Source: Bacteroidota bacterium (lineage in GTDB: Bacteria > Bacteroidota > Bacteroidia > Chitinophagales > Saprospiraceae). From it: a stretch of 64,000 nucleotides of DNA. Each line of letters starts with the position of its first letter. Within the stretch, counting starts at the first letter, position 1. This document shows positions 8,292-16,191 of this stretch, one piece after another. The position numbers were made by a program, and so were the translations under genes. The stretch is taken from the NCBI GenBank assembly GCA_963169455.1, contig CAUJDW010000099.1, positions 33,556 to 97,555 on the forward strand, in the 5' to 3' direction. The notes below the pieces were generated by a model. The model did no database searches. It worked only from the letters and a program-made list of their open reading frames with translations, and was not told where the DNA came from.

Positions 8292-8320
8292 CAAATATAA
8301 CAACTTTTGTTTTAATTCAA
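8292..8320 (-). promoter_or_regulatory. Bacteroidota-type promoter before the tcmP stump and GIY-YIG gene
   Basis: Minus strand TTG (8320-8318), 18-bp spacer, TATATTTG (8299-8292), 22 bp before the ATG at 8270. The surrounding 60 bp are strongly AT-rich against GC-rich neighbours, as in horizontally acquired DNA. Confidence 0.55.
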
Positions 8321-8481
8321 AATTTTTTGTTTCTGACTGGAACAAAAACACCCTGAGCCTTCGAAGCGGCTATCCCGCCCGCCCTACCAGCACCGGGCAT
8401 CTGTCAAAACTATTTGCCCCAAATACCTGGGGACGGGGCCATCCATCTGTTCATTGGCAGCCATCCGGCTTTACTTATGAG

Positions 8482-8610
8482 CTACGGGACGAAGGCGAGG
8501 CGGAAGCCTACGTTGGTGTTGCGGTTGTCGGGGTTGTTGCGGTTGCGGTATGCCGTCCGGCAGTACTGCGCTTCCTCGTACCAACTACCGCCGCGAATAA
8601 CACGGCCAGG
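8482..8610 (-). pseudogene. C-terminal fragment of a formylglycine-generating-enzyme (SUMF1) domain, DGR-repeat-like
   Basis: Reading the minus strand from 8604 to the stop at 8482 gives 40 residues containing RVIRGGSWYEEAQYC and NPDNRNTNVGFRL, the invariant end of FGE-sulfatase/C-type-lectin-fold proteins. The frame is closed by a stop just upstream (8611-8613), and no other part of such a gene is present. The segment of about 120 bp, rich in AAC codons, has the size and position of the variable or template repeats used by diversity-generating retroelements, but no reverse transcriptase is in the window. It lies downstream of the efflux permease stop at 8662. Confidence 0.7.
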
Positions 8611-8661
8611 TTACTTCTCGAAAAAGCAGGCCGTTACCCAGGGAAATGATGATGATGACCC

Positions 8662-9774
8662 TCAACTCCTCTTCCGGTAATTCCACACCGCCAGCCCGTT
8701 CACTGCCAGGGCATACCCTCCCATCACCAGGATGTGCCGTTTGATATCCATCAGCCCGCTGCCTTTGAGCAGCACCATGCGCATCACCTCCACGAAGTAG
8801 GCCACGGGGTTGAACTTGGTGATCTGCTGCGCCCAGGGCGGCATGCTTTCGATGGGGGTGAACAGGCCGCTCATCAGGATGAAGATGATGAGGAAGAACC
8901 AGGCGATGAACATGGCCTGCTGCTGCGTCTCCGTCACCGTGGAGATGAACAGCCCCATGCCCAGCACCACCAGCAGGTAGATGGCGGCAAAGCCGAAAAC
9001 CAGCCACAGGCTGCCCACGAAGGGGATGTCGAAGATGAGCCAGCCCACCGTCAGCCCGATGGCCAGCTCTGCATTGGCGATGATCCAGAAGGGCAGCAGC
9101 TTGCCGATGATGAACTGATACTTCCGGATCGGCGTCACGTTGATCTGCTCGATGGTGCCGATCTCCTTCTCCTTCACGATGTTCATGCCCGACAGGAACA
9201 TGCCCACCAGGGTGACCAGCAGGACGAGGATGCCGGGAACCATGAAGGTGAAGTAGTTGAGCTCGGGGTTGAACCAGTTGGATGAGGCGATCGCCAGGGA
9301 TGGTTTCCCGGCGCCCGGCCCGGCCAGTTCGCTGCGCACCTCTTCGTTGAAATCCTGGATGATGGCCGTGGCGTAGGCGTTGGCCAGCCCGGCCTTGACG
9401 CCGTTGACGGCATCTACGGAAAGCTGCAGCCCGGCCCGGCTTTCGCGCAGCAGGCTGCGCTGGAAACCGGCGGGGATATCCAGGAACAGGTCGGCATCGC
9501 CCTTCTGTATCTCATCGAAGGCGGCCTGGCTGGAAAAGGAACTGCCGGTGAGGATGAAGTTGCCGGAAGCCTGGAATTTGCCGGCCAGCCGCCGGGAATA
9601 CTGGCTCAGGTCGTGGTCGACAATGTGCAGGTTGATGTTCCGCACTTCATAATCCGCCGCATGGGCCAGGATGACCAACTGAATGATCGGCATGAGAAAG
9701 ATCAGCGGCAGCATCACCTTGTGGCGGAATATCTGCACGAACTCTTTGCGAACGATGAACAGGACGGTCCTCAT
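8662..9774 (-). CDS. ABC-2 type efflux permease (YbhR/YbhS/YhhJ family), second subunit
   Basis: 370 residues. N-terminal cytoplasmic segment FIVRKEFVQIFRHK, TM1 at about 22-42, a large extracytoplasmic domain to about residue 170, then five membrane segments (about 175-360). The KEIGTIEQINVTPIRKYQFIIGKLLPF coupling stretch and the PPWAQQITKFNPVAYFVEVMR loop are typical of the YhiI/YbhS type. It forms the membrane pore with the neighbouring permease and exports small hydrophobic compounds out of the cytoplasm, presumably to the HlyD/TolC pair. Last gene of the efflux operon, 6 bp after the previous gene. Confidence 0.88.
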   Translation of the reverse strand: MRTVLFIVRKEFVQIFRHKVMLPLIFLMPIIQLVILAHAADYEVRNINLHIVDHDLSQYSRRLAGKFQASGNFILTGSSFSSQAAFDEIQKGDADLFLDIPAGFQRSLLRESRAGLQLSVDAVNGVKAGLANAYATAIIQDFNEEVRSELAGPGAGKPSLAIASSNWFNPELNYFTFMVPGILVLLVTLVGMFLSGMNIVKEKEIGTIEQINVTPIRKYQFIIGKLLPFWIIANAELAIGLTVGWLIFDIPFVGSLWLVFGFAAIYLLVVLGMGLFISTVTETQQQAMFIAWFFLIIFILMSGLFTPIESMPPWAQQITKFNPVAYFVEVMRMVLLKGSGLMDIKRHILVMGGYALAVNGLAVWNYRKRS

Positions 9775-9780
9775 GGCGGC

Positions 9781-10887
9781 TTAGGCTAAACGGATTTTGA
9801 AATTGCGGATGCTGGCGGCGATGAAAAACAGGGCCATTCCAAGGAGGATAAGCGTCTCCTTCCAGATGAAATCGAAGCCCGTGCCCCGCAGCATGACGTT
9901 TTTAATGATGATGATGAACCACTTGGCCGGGATGATGTTGCTGAGCAGCTGCAGCACTTTCGGCATCGACTCGATGGGGAAGATGAAACCCGACAGCAGG
10001 ATGGTCGGCAGCATCAGGGCCATCAGCGAGATCAGCATGGCTACCTGCTGGGTCTCGGTGCGGGTGGATATGAGGATGCCCAGCGACAGGGAGGTGATCA
10101 CGAACAACACGCATTCGGCGATGAGCAGCAGCAGGCTGCCCCGGATGGGCATGCCGAAAACGAAGGCCCCCAGCATCAGCACGATGGCCGCCATGGTAAG
10201 CGCCAGCAGGATATAGGGGATCACCTTGCCGATGACGATGGTGGAGGGGCGCAGCGGAGACACCAGCAGCACCTCCATGGTGCCCAGCTCCTTCTCCCGG
10301 GTAATGGCGATGGAGGTCATCATGGCCGACATCAGCATCAGGATGATGGTGATGACGCCGGGCACGAACATGTACACGCTTTTCAGGCGGGGGTTGTACA
10401 GCATCTTTACCTCGGTAGTGATGGCGAGGGGAAGGGCTTTGCCCTGGTTTTGCTCCTGCATGTACCGCCCGATGATGGCCGATGCGTAGTTGATGAGCGT
10501 CGTAGCGGTATTGGGGTCGGTGGCGTCGGCCACCAGTTGGATCTGCACTGGCGTATTGCGCAGCAGCTTCTCCTCCAGTTGGGGTGGAAAAACGGCCACC
10601 AGTTTGGTTTTGCCCTGCCGGAAGTGCCGTTCTATGTCGGACAGGCTGTGAAGGTTCTCGCCGATCTCGAAATAGCCCGAAGCGGCCATCCGCTGTATGA
10701 TGTCCCGGCTCATTTCCCCCTTCGACAGGTCGAGGATGGCGATGCGGGCGTTGTTGATCTCGTTGGTGATGGCGAAGCCGAAGAGCAGCACCTGCACCAT
10801 GGGCATGCCCAGCAGGATGAGCAGGGTGCGCTTGTCGCGGAATATGTGGTAAGCTTCCTTGCGGATGAAAATCAGCAGTTGTTTCAT
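9781..10887 (-). CDS. ABC-2 type efflux permease (YbhR/YbhS family), first subunit
   Basis: 368 residues, homologous to the next gene: FIRKEAYHIFRDKR start, TM1, extracytoplasmic domain (about 45-170), five further membrane segments. KELGTMEVLLVSPLRPSTIVIGK and PKVLQLLSNIIPAKWFIIIIK are the matching conserved stretches. Its ATG overlaps the stop of the upstream ATPase by 4 bp, so the two are translationally coupled. Acts as one half of the transporter pore. Confidence 0.88.
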   Translation of the reverse strand: MKQLLIFIRKEAYHIFRDKRTLLILLGMPMVQVLLFGFAITNEINNARIAILDLSKGEMSRDIIQRMAASGYFEIGENLHSLSDIERHFRQGKTKLVAVFPPQLEEKLLRNTPVQIQLVADATDPNTATTLINYASAIIGRYMQEQNQGKALPLAITTEVKMLYNPRLKSVYMFVPGVITIILMLMSAMMTSIAITREKELGTMEVLLVSPLRPSTIVIGKVIPYILLALTMAAIVLMLGAFVFGMPIRGSLLLLIAECVLFVITSLSLGILISTRTETQQVAMLISLMALMLPTILLSGFIFPIESMPKVLQLLSNIIPAKWFIIIIKNVMLRGTGFDFIWKETLILLGMALFFIAASIRNFKIRLA

Positions 10888-11621
10888 GATTGGTGGCGCC
10901 CCGGGCGGGTTAGGTTCAGGAAAACTTCATTCATCGAAGCGGCGTGAAACTGCGCTTTCAGAGCGTGCGGGGTATCGAGGGCGGCGATGCGGCCGTCCAC
11001 CATGATGGACACGCGGCCGCAGTACTCGGCTTCATCCATGTAGTGGGTGGTCACGAAAACGGTCATGCCTTCGTCGGCGGCCTTGTAGATCATTTCCCAG
11101 AACTGCCGCCGGGTGATGGGGTCCACCCCGCCGGTGGGCTCGTCCAGGAAGACGATCTCCGGGCGGTGCATGATGGCGATGGAAAAGGCCAGCTTCTGCC
11201 TCCAGCCCAGGGGCAGCGATTTTACCAGGCTCCGGGCGTAGGGCTCCATGCCCAGGCCCGCTACGAGCTGCTTCATCTGCCGGCGTATTTCATCCAGGGG
11301 CAGGCCGTAGATGCCGCCGTAAAACTGGATGTTCTCCCGCACCGTCAGGTCTTCGTAGAGGGAAAACTTCTGGCTCATATACCCGATGCGCCGCTTGATC
11401 TTTTCCGCATGCCGGTACACGTCGAAACCGGCTACGCTGGCCTGCCCGGCAGTTGGCCGGGAGAGCCCGTTCAGCATCCGGATGGCCGTGGTCTTTCCCG
11501 CGCCGTTGGCGCCCAGGAAGCCGAATATCTCCCCCTTCCGCACCTCAAAGGTGATCTGGTTGACGGCCGTGAAATCGCCAAAGCGCTTGGTCAGTTTGTC
11601 GGCGGTAATGGCTGGCAGCAT
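10884..11621 (-). CDS. ABC transporter ATPase (C-terminal half of YbhF type)
   Basis: 245 residues, one nucleotide-binding domain. Walker A GANGAGKTT at about 35-43, Walker B IVFLDEP, and H-loop His in FVTTHYMDEA. The signature is LPLGWRQ instead of LSGGQ, as in the second half of E. coli YbhF. With the ATPase at 11719 it would reconstitute the two asymmetric NBDs that YbhF carries on one chain. Overlaps the permease gene by 4 bp. Confidence 0.88.
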   Translation of the reverse strand: MLPAITADKLTKRFGDFTAVNQITFEVRKGEIFGFLGANGAGKTTAIRMLNGLSRPTAGQASVAGFDVYRHAEKIKRRIGYMSQKFSLYEDLTVRENIQFYGGIYGLPLDEIRRQMKQLVAGLGMEPYARSLVKSLPLGWRQKLAFSIAIMHRPEIVFLDEPTGGVDPITRRQFWEMIYKAADEGMTVFVTTHYMDEAEYCGRVSIMVDGRIAALDTPHALKAQFHAASMNEVFLNLTRPGRHQS

Positions 11622-11718
11622 GGTGTTTTTGTTTGTTGATGCGAATACTTGGCTAATTAAAATAGTTGAAAATCAAAACGTTGGAGGTTTTAAAAACCTT
11701 CAGCGTTTCAACCTCCTG

Positions 11719-12639
11719 TCAGCTTCTCGTCATCAGTTCCATAAAAGAATCTTCGATCGTCACTGTCGCCGCTTTGATCTCTATGCCGGTATGTTCCCTG
11801 GCCGCCAGGAAGGCGTGCACCGCCTCCGGCCAGATGGGCCTGTCGAGGGCCAGGTGGACGTAATCGCCGAAGGGGTAGGCGCTGTGCGTGGATTCGAATT
11901 GCCGCAGGTCGTTGATCAGGCGGTACATGTTGTCGGTGCGGATGGCCAGCAGGGGTTTGTCAAAGCTGCCGACGATATTGGCGGGCGTGTCGATGCTCAG
12001 TATCCGTCCTTTCTGTATCAGGGCGACCCTTTCGCAGAGCCCGGCCTCGTCCATATAAGGCGTGGACACCAGGATGGTGATGCCTTTTTGCCGGAGGCGT
12101 TGCAGCATTTCCCAGAACTCGTGGCGCGACACGGCGTCGACGCCGGTTGTCGGCTCGTCCAGGAACAACACGCTCGGTTTGTGGATGAGGGCGCAGCTCA
12201 GCGCCAGTTTTTGTTTCATGCCACCCGAGAGCTTGCCCGCCTTGCGGGTGCGGAAGGGCTCCAACTGGCTGTAAATGTCTCTGATCAGGCCGTAGTTCTC
12301 TTCGATGGCGGCGCCGAAGATGGTGGCGAAGAACTGCAGGTTCTCTTCCACCGACAGGTCCTGGTAGAGGGAGAAGCGGCCCGGCATATAGCCTACATTG
12401 CGGCGGATGAGTTTGTAGTCTTTCCGCACATCCCAGCCGTTGACCCGGGCCTGCCCTTCATCGGCGAGCAGCAGGGTCGTCAGGATGCGCATCAGGGCCG
12501 TCTTGCCGGCTCCGTCGGGGCCGATGAGCCCGAACAGTTCACCCGGCTGCACCTGAAAGCTTACGTCTTCCAGCGCCTGCACCTGCTTGCCGAAGCGCTT
12601 GCTGATGTTCTGAACGTCTATTGCGGGTTGGTTGGGCAT
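11719..12639 (-). CDS. ABC transporter ATPase (N-terminal half of YbhF type)
   Basis: 306 residues. Walker A GPDGAGKT, canonical signature LSGGMKQ, Walker B VLFLDEP. The H-loop histidine is replaced (LVSTPYMDEA), so this domain probably binds but hydrolyses ATP poorly, the asymmetry known for YbhF. A C-terminal extension after about residue 225 ends the chain. Second of the two ATPases of the efflux operon; an AT-rich gap of 97 bp separates it from the other. Confidence 0.87.
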   Translation of the reverse strand: MPNQPAIDVQNISKRFGKQVQALEDVSFQVQPGELFGLIGPDGAGKTALMRILTTLLLADEGQARVNGWDVRKDYKLIRRNVGYMPGRFSLYQDLSVEENLQFFATIFGAAIEENYGLIRDIYSQLEPFRTRKAGKLSGGMKQKLALSCALIHKPSVLFLDEPTTGVDAVSRHEFWEMLQRLRQKGITILVSTPYMDEAGLCERVALIQKGRILSIDTPANIVGSFDKPLLAIRTDNMYRLINDLRQFESTHSAYPFGDYVHLALDRPIWPEAVHAFLAAREHTGIEIKAATVTIEDSFMELMTRS

Positions 12640-12647
12640 TATTTTTT

Positions 12648-12736
12648 GGTCTGGAGGTCAGAAGGTTTTAAGGTCAAAAGGTCTGGAGGTCAAAAGGTTT
12701 TAAGGTCAAAAGGTGGAAGGTTTAGAGGCAGAAGGC
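12648..12736. repeat. 32-bp tandem repeat in the ATPase-HlyD spacer
   Basis: 12648-12679 and 12680-12711 differ at one base (GGTCTGGAGGTC then AGAAGG or AAAAGG and so on), followed by a degenerate third unit. It lies inside the efflux operon, between the HlyD gene and the first ATPase. Confidence 0.85.
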
Positions 12737-12795
12737 CGTTGCTATCGTACACTCTAAGGCTTTCCCGTTGCTCGTACATCGTACCACCCCGTGGC

Positions 12796-13722
12796 TTATT
12801 CACCTGCGCCCTCCAAAGGCACTGGCGCCTGCAGCACGACCTCTCCGGGCATGCCGATTTTGAGGCTGCCGTCGTTTTTCACCCGCACCTTGAAGGCGTA
12901 GACCTGGTTGACGCGTTCCTCCTTCGTCTGTACGGTTTTGGGTGTGAATTCTGCTTTGCCGGAGATCCAGCTCACGATGCCGGGCAGGCTGCGGTTGGTT
13001 TCTTCGGTTTCGTCGATGAGCACGGAAACTTCCTGGCCGATCTTCAGGCCGGGCAGTTGGGCGCCGCTGATGTAGGCGCGCAGTTCCAGCACATCCAGGT
13101 TGGCGATGGTGTAGAGCGGTTTGCCGGCGGCCGCCATTTCGGAAGCCTCGGCCAGTTTCAGCAGTACGGTTCCCTTGATGGGGTTGTAGATGTAGCAGCG
13201 CTGGATCTGGTCGTCCACCTGTTCGATCTGGGCTTCCAGGGGGGCTATTTCCGCCAGGATGCCGCGGTTGAGGGTGTTGGTTTGCGAGCGGGTGGCGGCG
13301 ATCTGTTTGTCCACCACGTCGATCTGCCCTTTGAGGTCGTCCAGTTGCTTGGGCGTGGCGGCCTTGTCGGCCACCAGGGCTTCCAGGCGTTTGGCTTCCC
13401 GTTGCAGGTTGCGCTTTTGTTCCAGCAGCACGTCGATCTGGGGCTGGGCTTCCTGGGTCTTGCCGGTGACGGCGCGGATGCCGGCCAGCAGTTGTTTTCT
13501 CCGAAGCAGGAGCGGCACGGTATCGACCAGCCCTACCAGTTGGCCGGGCTCCAGGTCCTGTCCTTCTTCGACATTGAAGTAGGCCAGCTTGCCATTGCTC
13601 TCGGAAGAAACGATCACTTCAGGCGCTTCGAAATTGCCGTAGGCGTCGGCCAGGTGGTTGTTGTTCTGGCAGGCTGCCAGCGCCAGTAGCGGCAAGAGCA
13701 GAAAAAGGGATGATGCTTTCAT
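12796..13722 (-). CDS. HlyD-family periplasmic adaptor (membrane fusion lipoprotein)
   Basis: 308 residues. Lipoprotein signal ending in ALAAC (Cys about 18), so the adaptor is anchored by lipid. A barrel-sandwich segment (VIVSSESNGKLAYFNVEEGQDLEPGQLVGLVD), a coiled-coil hairpin about 75-175, then the second lipoyl half and beta-barrel. Links the inner-membrane ABC permeases to the TolC-type channel, as YbhG does. Preceded by a large stem-loop and followed by the 32-bp repeat. Confidence 0.88.
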   Translation of the reverse strand: MKASSLFLLLPLLALAACQNNNHLADAYGNFEAPEVIVSSESNGKLAYFNVEEGQDLEPGQLVGLVDTVPLLLRRKQLLAGIRAVTGKTQEAQPQIDVLLEQKRNLQREAKRLEALVADKAATPKQLDDLKGQIDVVDKQIAATRSQTNTLNRGILAEIAPLEAQIEQVDDQIQRCYIYNPIKGTVLLKLAEASEMAAAGKPLYTIANLDVLELRAYISGAQLPGLKIGQEVSVLIDETEETNRSLPGIVSWISGKAEFTPKTVQTKEERVNQVYAFKVRVKNDGSLKIGMPGEVVLQAPVPLEGAGE

Positions 13723-13764
13723 GGTATTGATTGTATTGAAAATGGCCGATGAATTTGATTTCCA

Positions 13765-13813
13765 GTCACGGGGTGGCTCTCCGGGAAATAACCGGGATCA
13801 GCCACCCCGTGAC
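13765..13813. repeat. 14-bp inverted repeat between tolC-like and hlyD-like genes
   Basis: GTCACGGGGTGGCT (13765-13778) pairs perfectly with AGCCACCCCGTGAC (13800-13813) around a 21-base loop. No T run follows on the minus strand, so it looks like an mRNA-stability or partial-termination element within the operon rather than a simple terminator. Confidence 0.7.
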
Positions 13814-13817
13814 ATTT

Positions 13818-15095
13818 TCAAAGTGCTCCTTTCAGCGTCAGATAATCGATTCGGGCGCGCAGGAGCTGCAGCTCGTGCAGTTGGCGGTTTAGCTGCGCCT
13901 GTTGCAGGGCATTCGACTGGGTGACGTAGTCGGTGGAAGTGGCCACGCCCTGGTCGAGCTGGGCGGAAACCTGCCGAAGGATGCGCTCCTGCAGGCGGGC
14001 GATCTCCTCATCGCGGGCGATGAGGGTTTGCAGCGTGGCTACATCCTCGCGGTATTTTCCATCCATGCGGTTGATGCCGGCTTCGAAGGCGGCCCGCTGG
14101 TTGTCGATGAGCTGGCTGTTCAGGCTCAGCAACTGGCGGTCGCGGGCTGCCTGTTTCCAGTCGATGAAATTCCAGCTGAATTTCACGCCCCCCATGGCGA
14201 AAGGGCTGAGGCTTTCATCGAAAAAGTTGAGCGGGTTGGGCGCGCCCAGGCCGGCCTGGACAAAAGCGCCCACTTTTGGCCGCCAGGCGGCGGCGATCAT
14301 ATCTTCCCGGGCCAGGATGTGCTCTTTCTGGTAGGCAAAAAGCTGGAGTTCGGGCCTTTGGATGGGGCCCCCGGCAGCTGTTTCCATTTCTTCCGGCAGT
14401 TCGAACCCGATTTCTTCCGGCAGCGGCTCGCCGATGAGGCTGCCGAGGCTGGCCACCAGCCCGCGGATATCGCCCCGGGCCTGTTCCGTTTCCGACTGCA
14501 GCCGCAGCACTTCCACCCGCAGCTTGTCTGCATCCCCTTCCAGGGCTACGCCGTGGCGGACGGCCGCTTCCAGGGTTTTGATCTTATCCTCCAGCGTTTC
14601 CCGGGCATTTTCCTGGATGGCGGCCTTCTCCCGCAGCAGCAGGATGCCGAAGATGTACTGATTGGCCTGAGCTTTGAGTTTGTCCAGTTCCACCACCACC
14701 TGCTGCTGGCCGGCTGCCAGGCTGGCCAGCTCCAGTTTGCTGCGGGCCTCCGTCATGCCGCCGTCGTAGATGGCGTACTGCAGGTCGGCCGTAGTCTGGA
14801 AGCGGTACAGGGGCAGGTCCAGGCCTGTGCCCGGGATGGGCAGGTCGAAGGGGAATTCCACGGTTTCCGTTTGCAGGCTGGCCTGGGCGTTCCAACTGAT
14901 TTGTGGCAGGCGCTCGGCCCGTATCCTGTCCAGTTGCACCTGCGTGGCCTGGGCCAGCAGGGCGCTCTGTTTGTAGAGGGGGTAGTTCAGCCGGGCCTTC
15001 TCGTAGCACTCCTCCAGTTTCAGAGTTTTCACGGGCTGGGCAGGGGCCCAAAAGGGCCCTGTTATCAGCGCCAGCAGGATCAGTTTTTTCTTCAT
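13818..15095 (-). CDS. TolC-family outer membrane efflux channel
   Basis: 425 residues. Signal peptide MKKKLILLALITGPFWAPAQ, then two repeats of long helices with beta hairpins, starting LKLEECYEKARLNYPLYKQ and, in the second half, PELQLFAYQKEHILAREDM, the usual OEP layout. Forms the outer-membrane duct of the efflux complex. It is the first structural gene after the TetR regulator, 48 bp downstream of it, and its leader repeats the TTACCTTTTT...GGTAAAAATG sequence found before the regulator. Confidence 0.9.
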   Translation of the reverse strand: MKKKLILLALITGPFWAPAQPVKTLKLEECYEKARLNYPLYKQSALLAQATQVQLDRIRAERLPQISWNAQASLQTETVEFPFDLPIPGTGLDLPLYRFQTTADLQYAIYDGGMTEARSKLELASLAAGQQQVVVELDKLKAQANQYIFGILLLREKAAIQENARETLEDKIKTLEAAVRHGVALEGDADKLRVEVLRLQSETEQARGDIRGLVASLGSLIGEPLPEEIGFELPEEMETAAGGPIQRPELQLFAYQKEHILAREDMIAAAWRPKVGAFVQAGLGAPNPLNFFDESLSPFAMGGVKFSWNFIDWKQAARDRQLLSLNSQLIDNQRAAFEAGINRMDGKYREDVATLQTLIARDEEIARLQERILRQVSAQLDQGVATSTDYVTQSNALQQAQLNRQLHELQLLRARIDYLTLKGAL

Positions 15096-15128
15096 TTTTA
15101 CCGAATTGGTTTAACTAAAAAGGTAAAA
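15096..15128 (-). promoter_or_regulatory. Candidate TetR operator before the tolC-like gene
   Basis: The minus strand carries TTTTACCTTTTT and GGTAAAAATG, the same two half sites found upstream of the tetR gene (15764-15779), though more widely spaced here. Confidence 0.4.
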
Positions 15129-15143
15129 CCGGGATAAAAAAAA

Positions 15144-15761
15144 CTATTGGTTCAACCTTATGGCGTTCAGGATGAAGGAGGTGACCTCCCGTTTGCGGTT
15201 CTCCATCAGTTTCAGGTAGGTGGCGTCATCCACCTGAACAATGCCCTGGAACATGGGCCGGGCGATGAATGGGAAGGCGCACATGGACAGCATATTCAGC
15301 ACCAGGTGCAGCGGGTTGACGGGCCTGATGCGCCCGGCTTCCACTTCCATCTGTATTTGTCCGACCAGGGGCAGGGGGTTGGGTTTATTTTTCCGGCTCA
15401 TGAGGCCTTTGACAAACTCCCCGCCTTTCTGGTTGAGTTCATTGATCACAAAGCCCGGCAGGGCCGGGTTTTCCAGCAGTATGTCCATATACTCGTTGAC
15501 AAAGGCCTCGATCTTGTCGAACAGCGGGATGTCGGCAGCGAATACGCCGTTGAGCTGTAAAGCGAATTGTTCGAAGGCTTCGTCGAATACCGCCTTGAAG
15601 AGCTTGTTCTTGTTCCGGAAGTAATAGTGCAGCAGCCCCTTGTTGATGCCGGCCACATCCGCAATCTCCTGCATGCGCGCCGCGGCAAACCCCTTTTGCA
15701 TGAAAACCTGCCGGGCCGCTTCCAGTATCCTGCTCTCCGTGCTTTGTTCTTTTATTTCCAT
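15144..15761 (-). CDS. TetR/AcrR-family transcriptional regulator of the efflux operon
   Basis: 205 residues. N-terminal helix-turn-helix (ILEAARQVFMQKGFAAARMQ then IADVAGINKGLLHYYFRNK, residues about 10-55) and a helical ligand domain. First gene of the seven-gene minus-strand operon, so autoregulation and control of the efflux pump are likely. A promoter (15787-15817) and a palindrome (15764-15779) lie immediately upstream. Confidence 0.88.
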   Translation of the reverse strand: MEIKEQSTESRILEAARQVFMQKGFAAARMQEIADVAGINKGLLHYYFRNKNKLFKAVFDEAFEQFALQLNGVFAADIPLFDKIEAFVNEYMDILLENPALPGFVINELNQKGGEFVKGLMSRKNKPNPLPLVGQIQMEVEAGRIRPVNPLHLVLNMLSMCAFPFIARPMFQGIVQVDDATYLKLMENRKREVTSFILNAIRLNQ

Positions 15762-15763
15762 TT

Positions 15764-15779
15764 TTACCCAAAAAGGTAA
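15764..15779 (-). promoter_or_regulatory. Candidate TetR operator
   Basis: TTACCTTTTTGGGTAA on the minus strand, with TTACC/GGTAA arms, between the -7 box and the ATG of the regulator. Repeated in altered spacing upstream of the tolC-like gene. Confidence 0.5.
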
Positions 15780-15786
15780 TTTCGGG

Positions 15787-15817
15787 CAAAGGTAATGGGT
15801 TTTTTAATACGGCGCAA
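15787..15817 (-). promoter_or_regulatory. Bacteroidota-type promoter of the efflux operon
   Basis: Minus strand TTG (15817-15815), 20-bp spacer, TACCTTTG (15794-15787), 25 bp before the tetR start and directly abutting the heptamer repeat. Confidence 0.65.
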
Positions 15818-15897
15818 GGGGAAGTGGGAAGTCGGAAGTGGGAAGTCGGAAGTGGGAAGTCGGAAGTGGGAAGTGGGAAGTCGGAAGTCGGAAGTGG
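15818..15897. repeat. Heptamer tandem repeat GGAAGTS
   Basis: About eleven units of GGAAGTG/GGAAGTC in mixed order. It lies immediately upstream of the efflux operon promoter, and unit number is probably variable by slippage. The rest of 15762-16191 (430 bp) has no gene I can support. Confidence 0.85.
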
Positions 15898-16191
15898 CCT
15901 CTCCGGACACACCTTTCGGGATCGGCCGGGTAAAAAGCGGGAAGTTGAGCGAAGCGAAATCCCGCACCGACGGTAAGGAGGCCGGGATGGGAAGTTTTAC
16001 CCGAATGCGGGCGGGCAACCCCAAGGGAGCCTGGGAGGCCCGACTATGCGAGCCGGGCAAGTAGGGAAAGGGGCAGACGAGGTGAGCCCGTGGCTACCCC
16101 TGGCCGCCCTCGCTGCGCTCAGCCGGGCCTTCGCCCGCCATAGCAGCTACGTCCCGCGGAGGCGGGAAAAAATCTGTCCTTGCCCCCGTTT

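Noticed and set aside
8482..8610. Active diversity-generating retroelement
   Set aside because: No reverse transcriptase or Avd-like gene is encoded anywhere in the window; only a repeat-like fragment can be claimed.
8221..8649. 142-residue plus-strand ORF over the graveyard
   Set aside because: Its second half is antisense to the FGE-like fragment, and its start is antisense to the tcmP stump.
11386..13689. 767-residue plus-strand frame across the efflux ATPases and HlyD gene
   Set aside because: Antisense to genes with intact Walker motifs; product is repetitive and unrelated to known proteins.
15818..15897. CRISPR array
   Set aside because: Units are 7 bp with no spacers; it is a simple tandem repeat.
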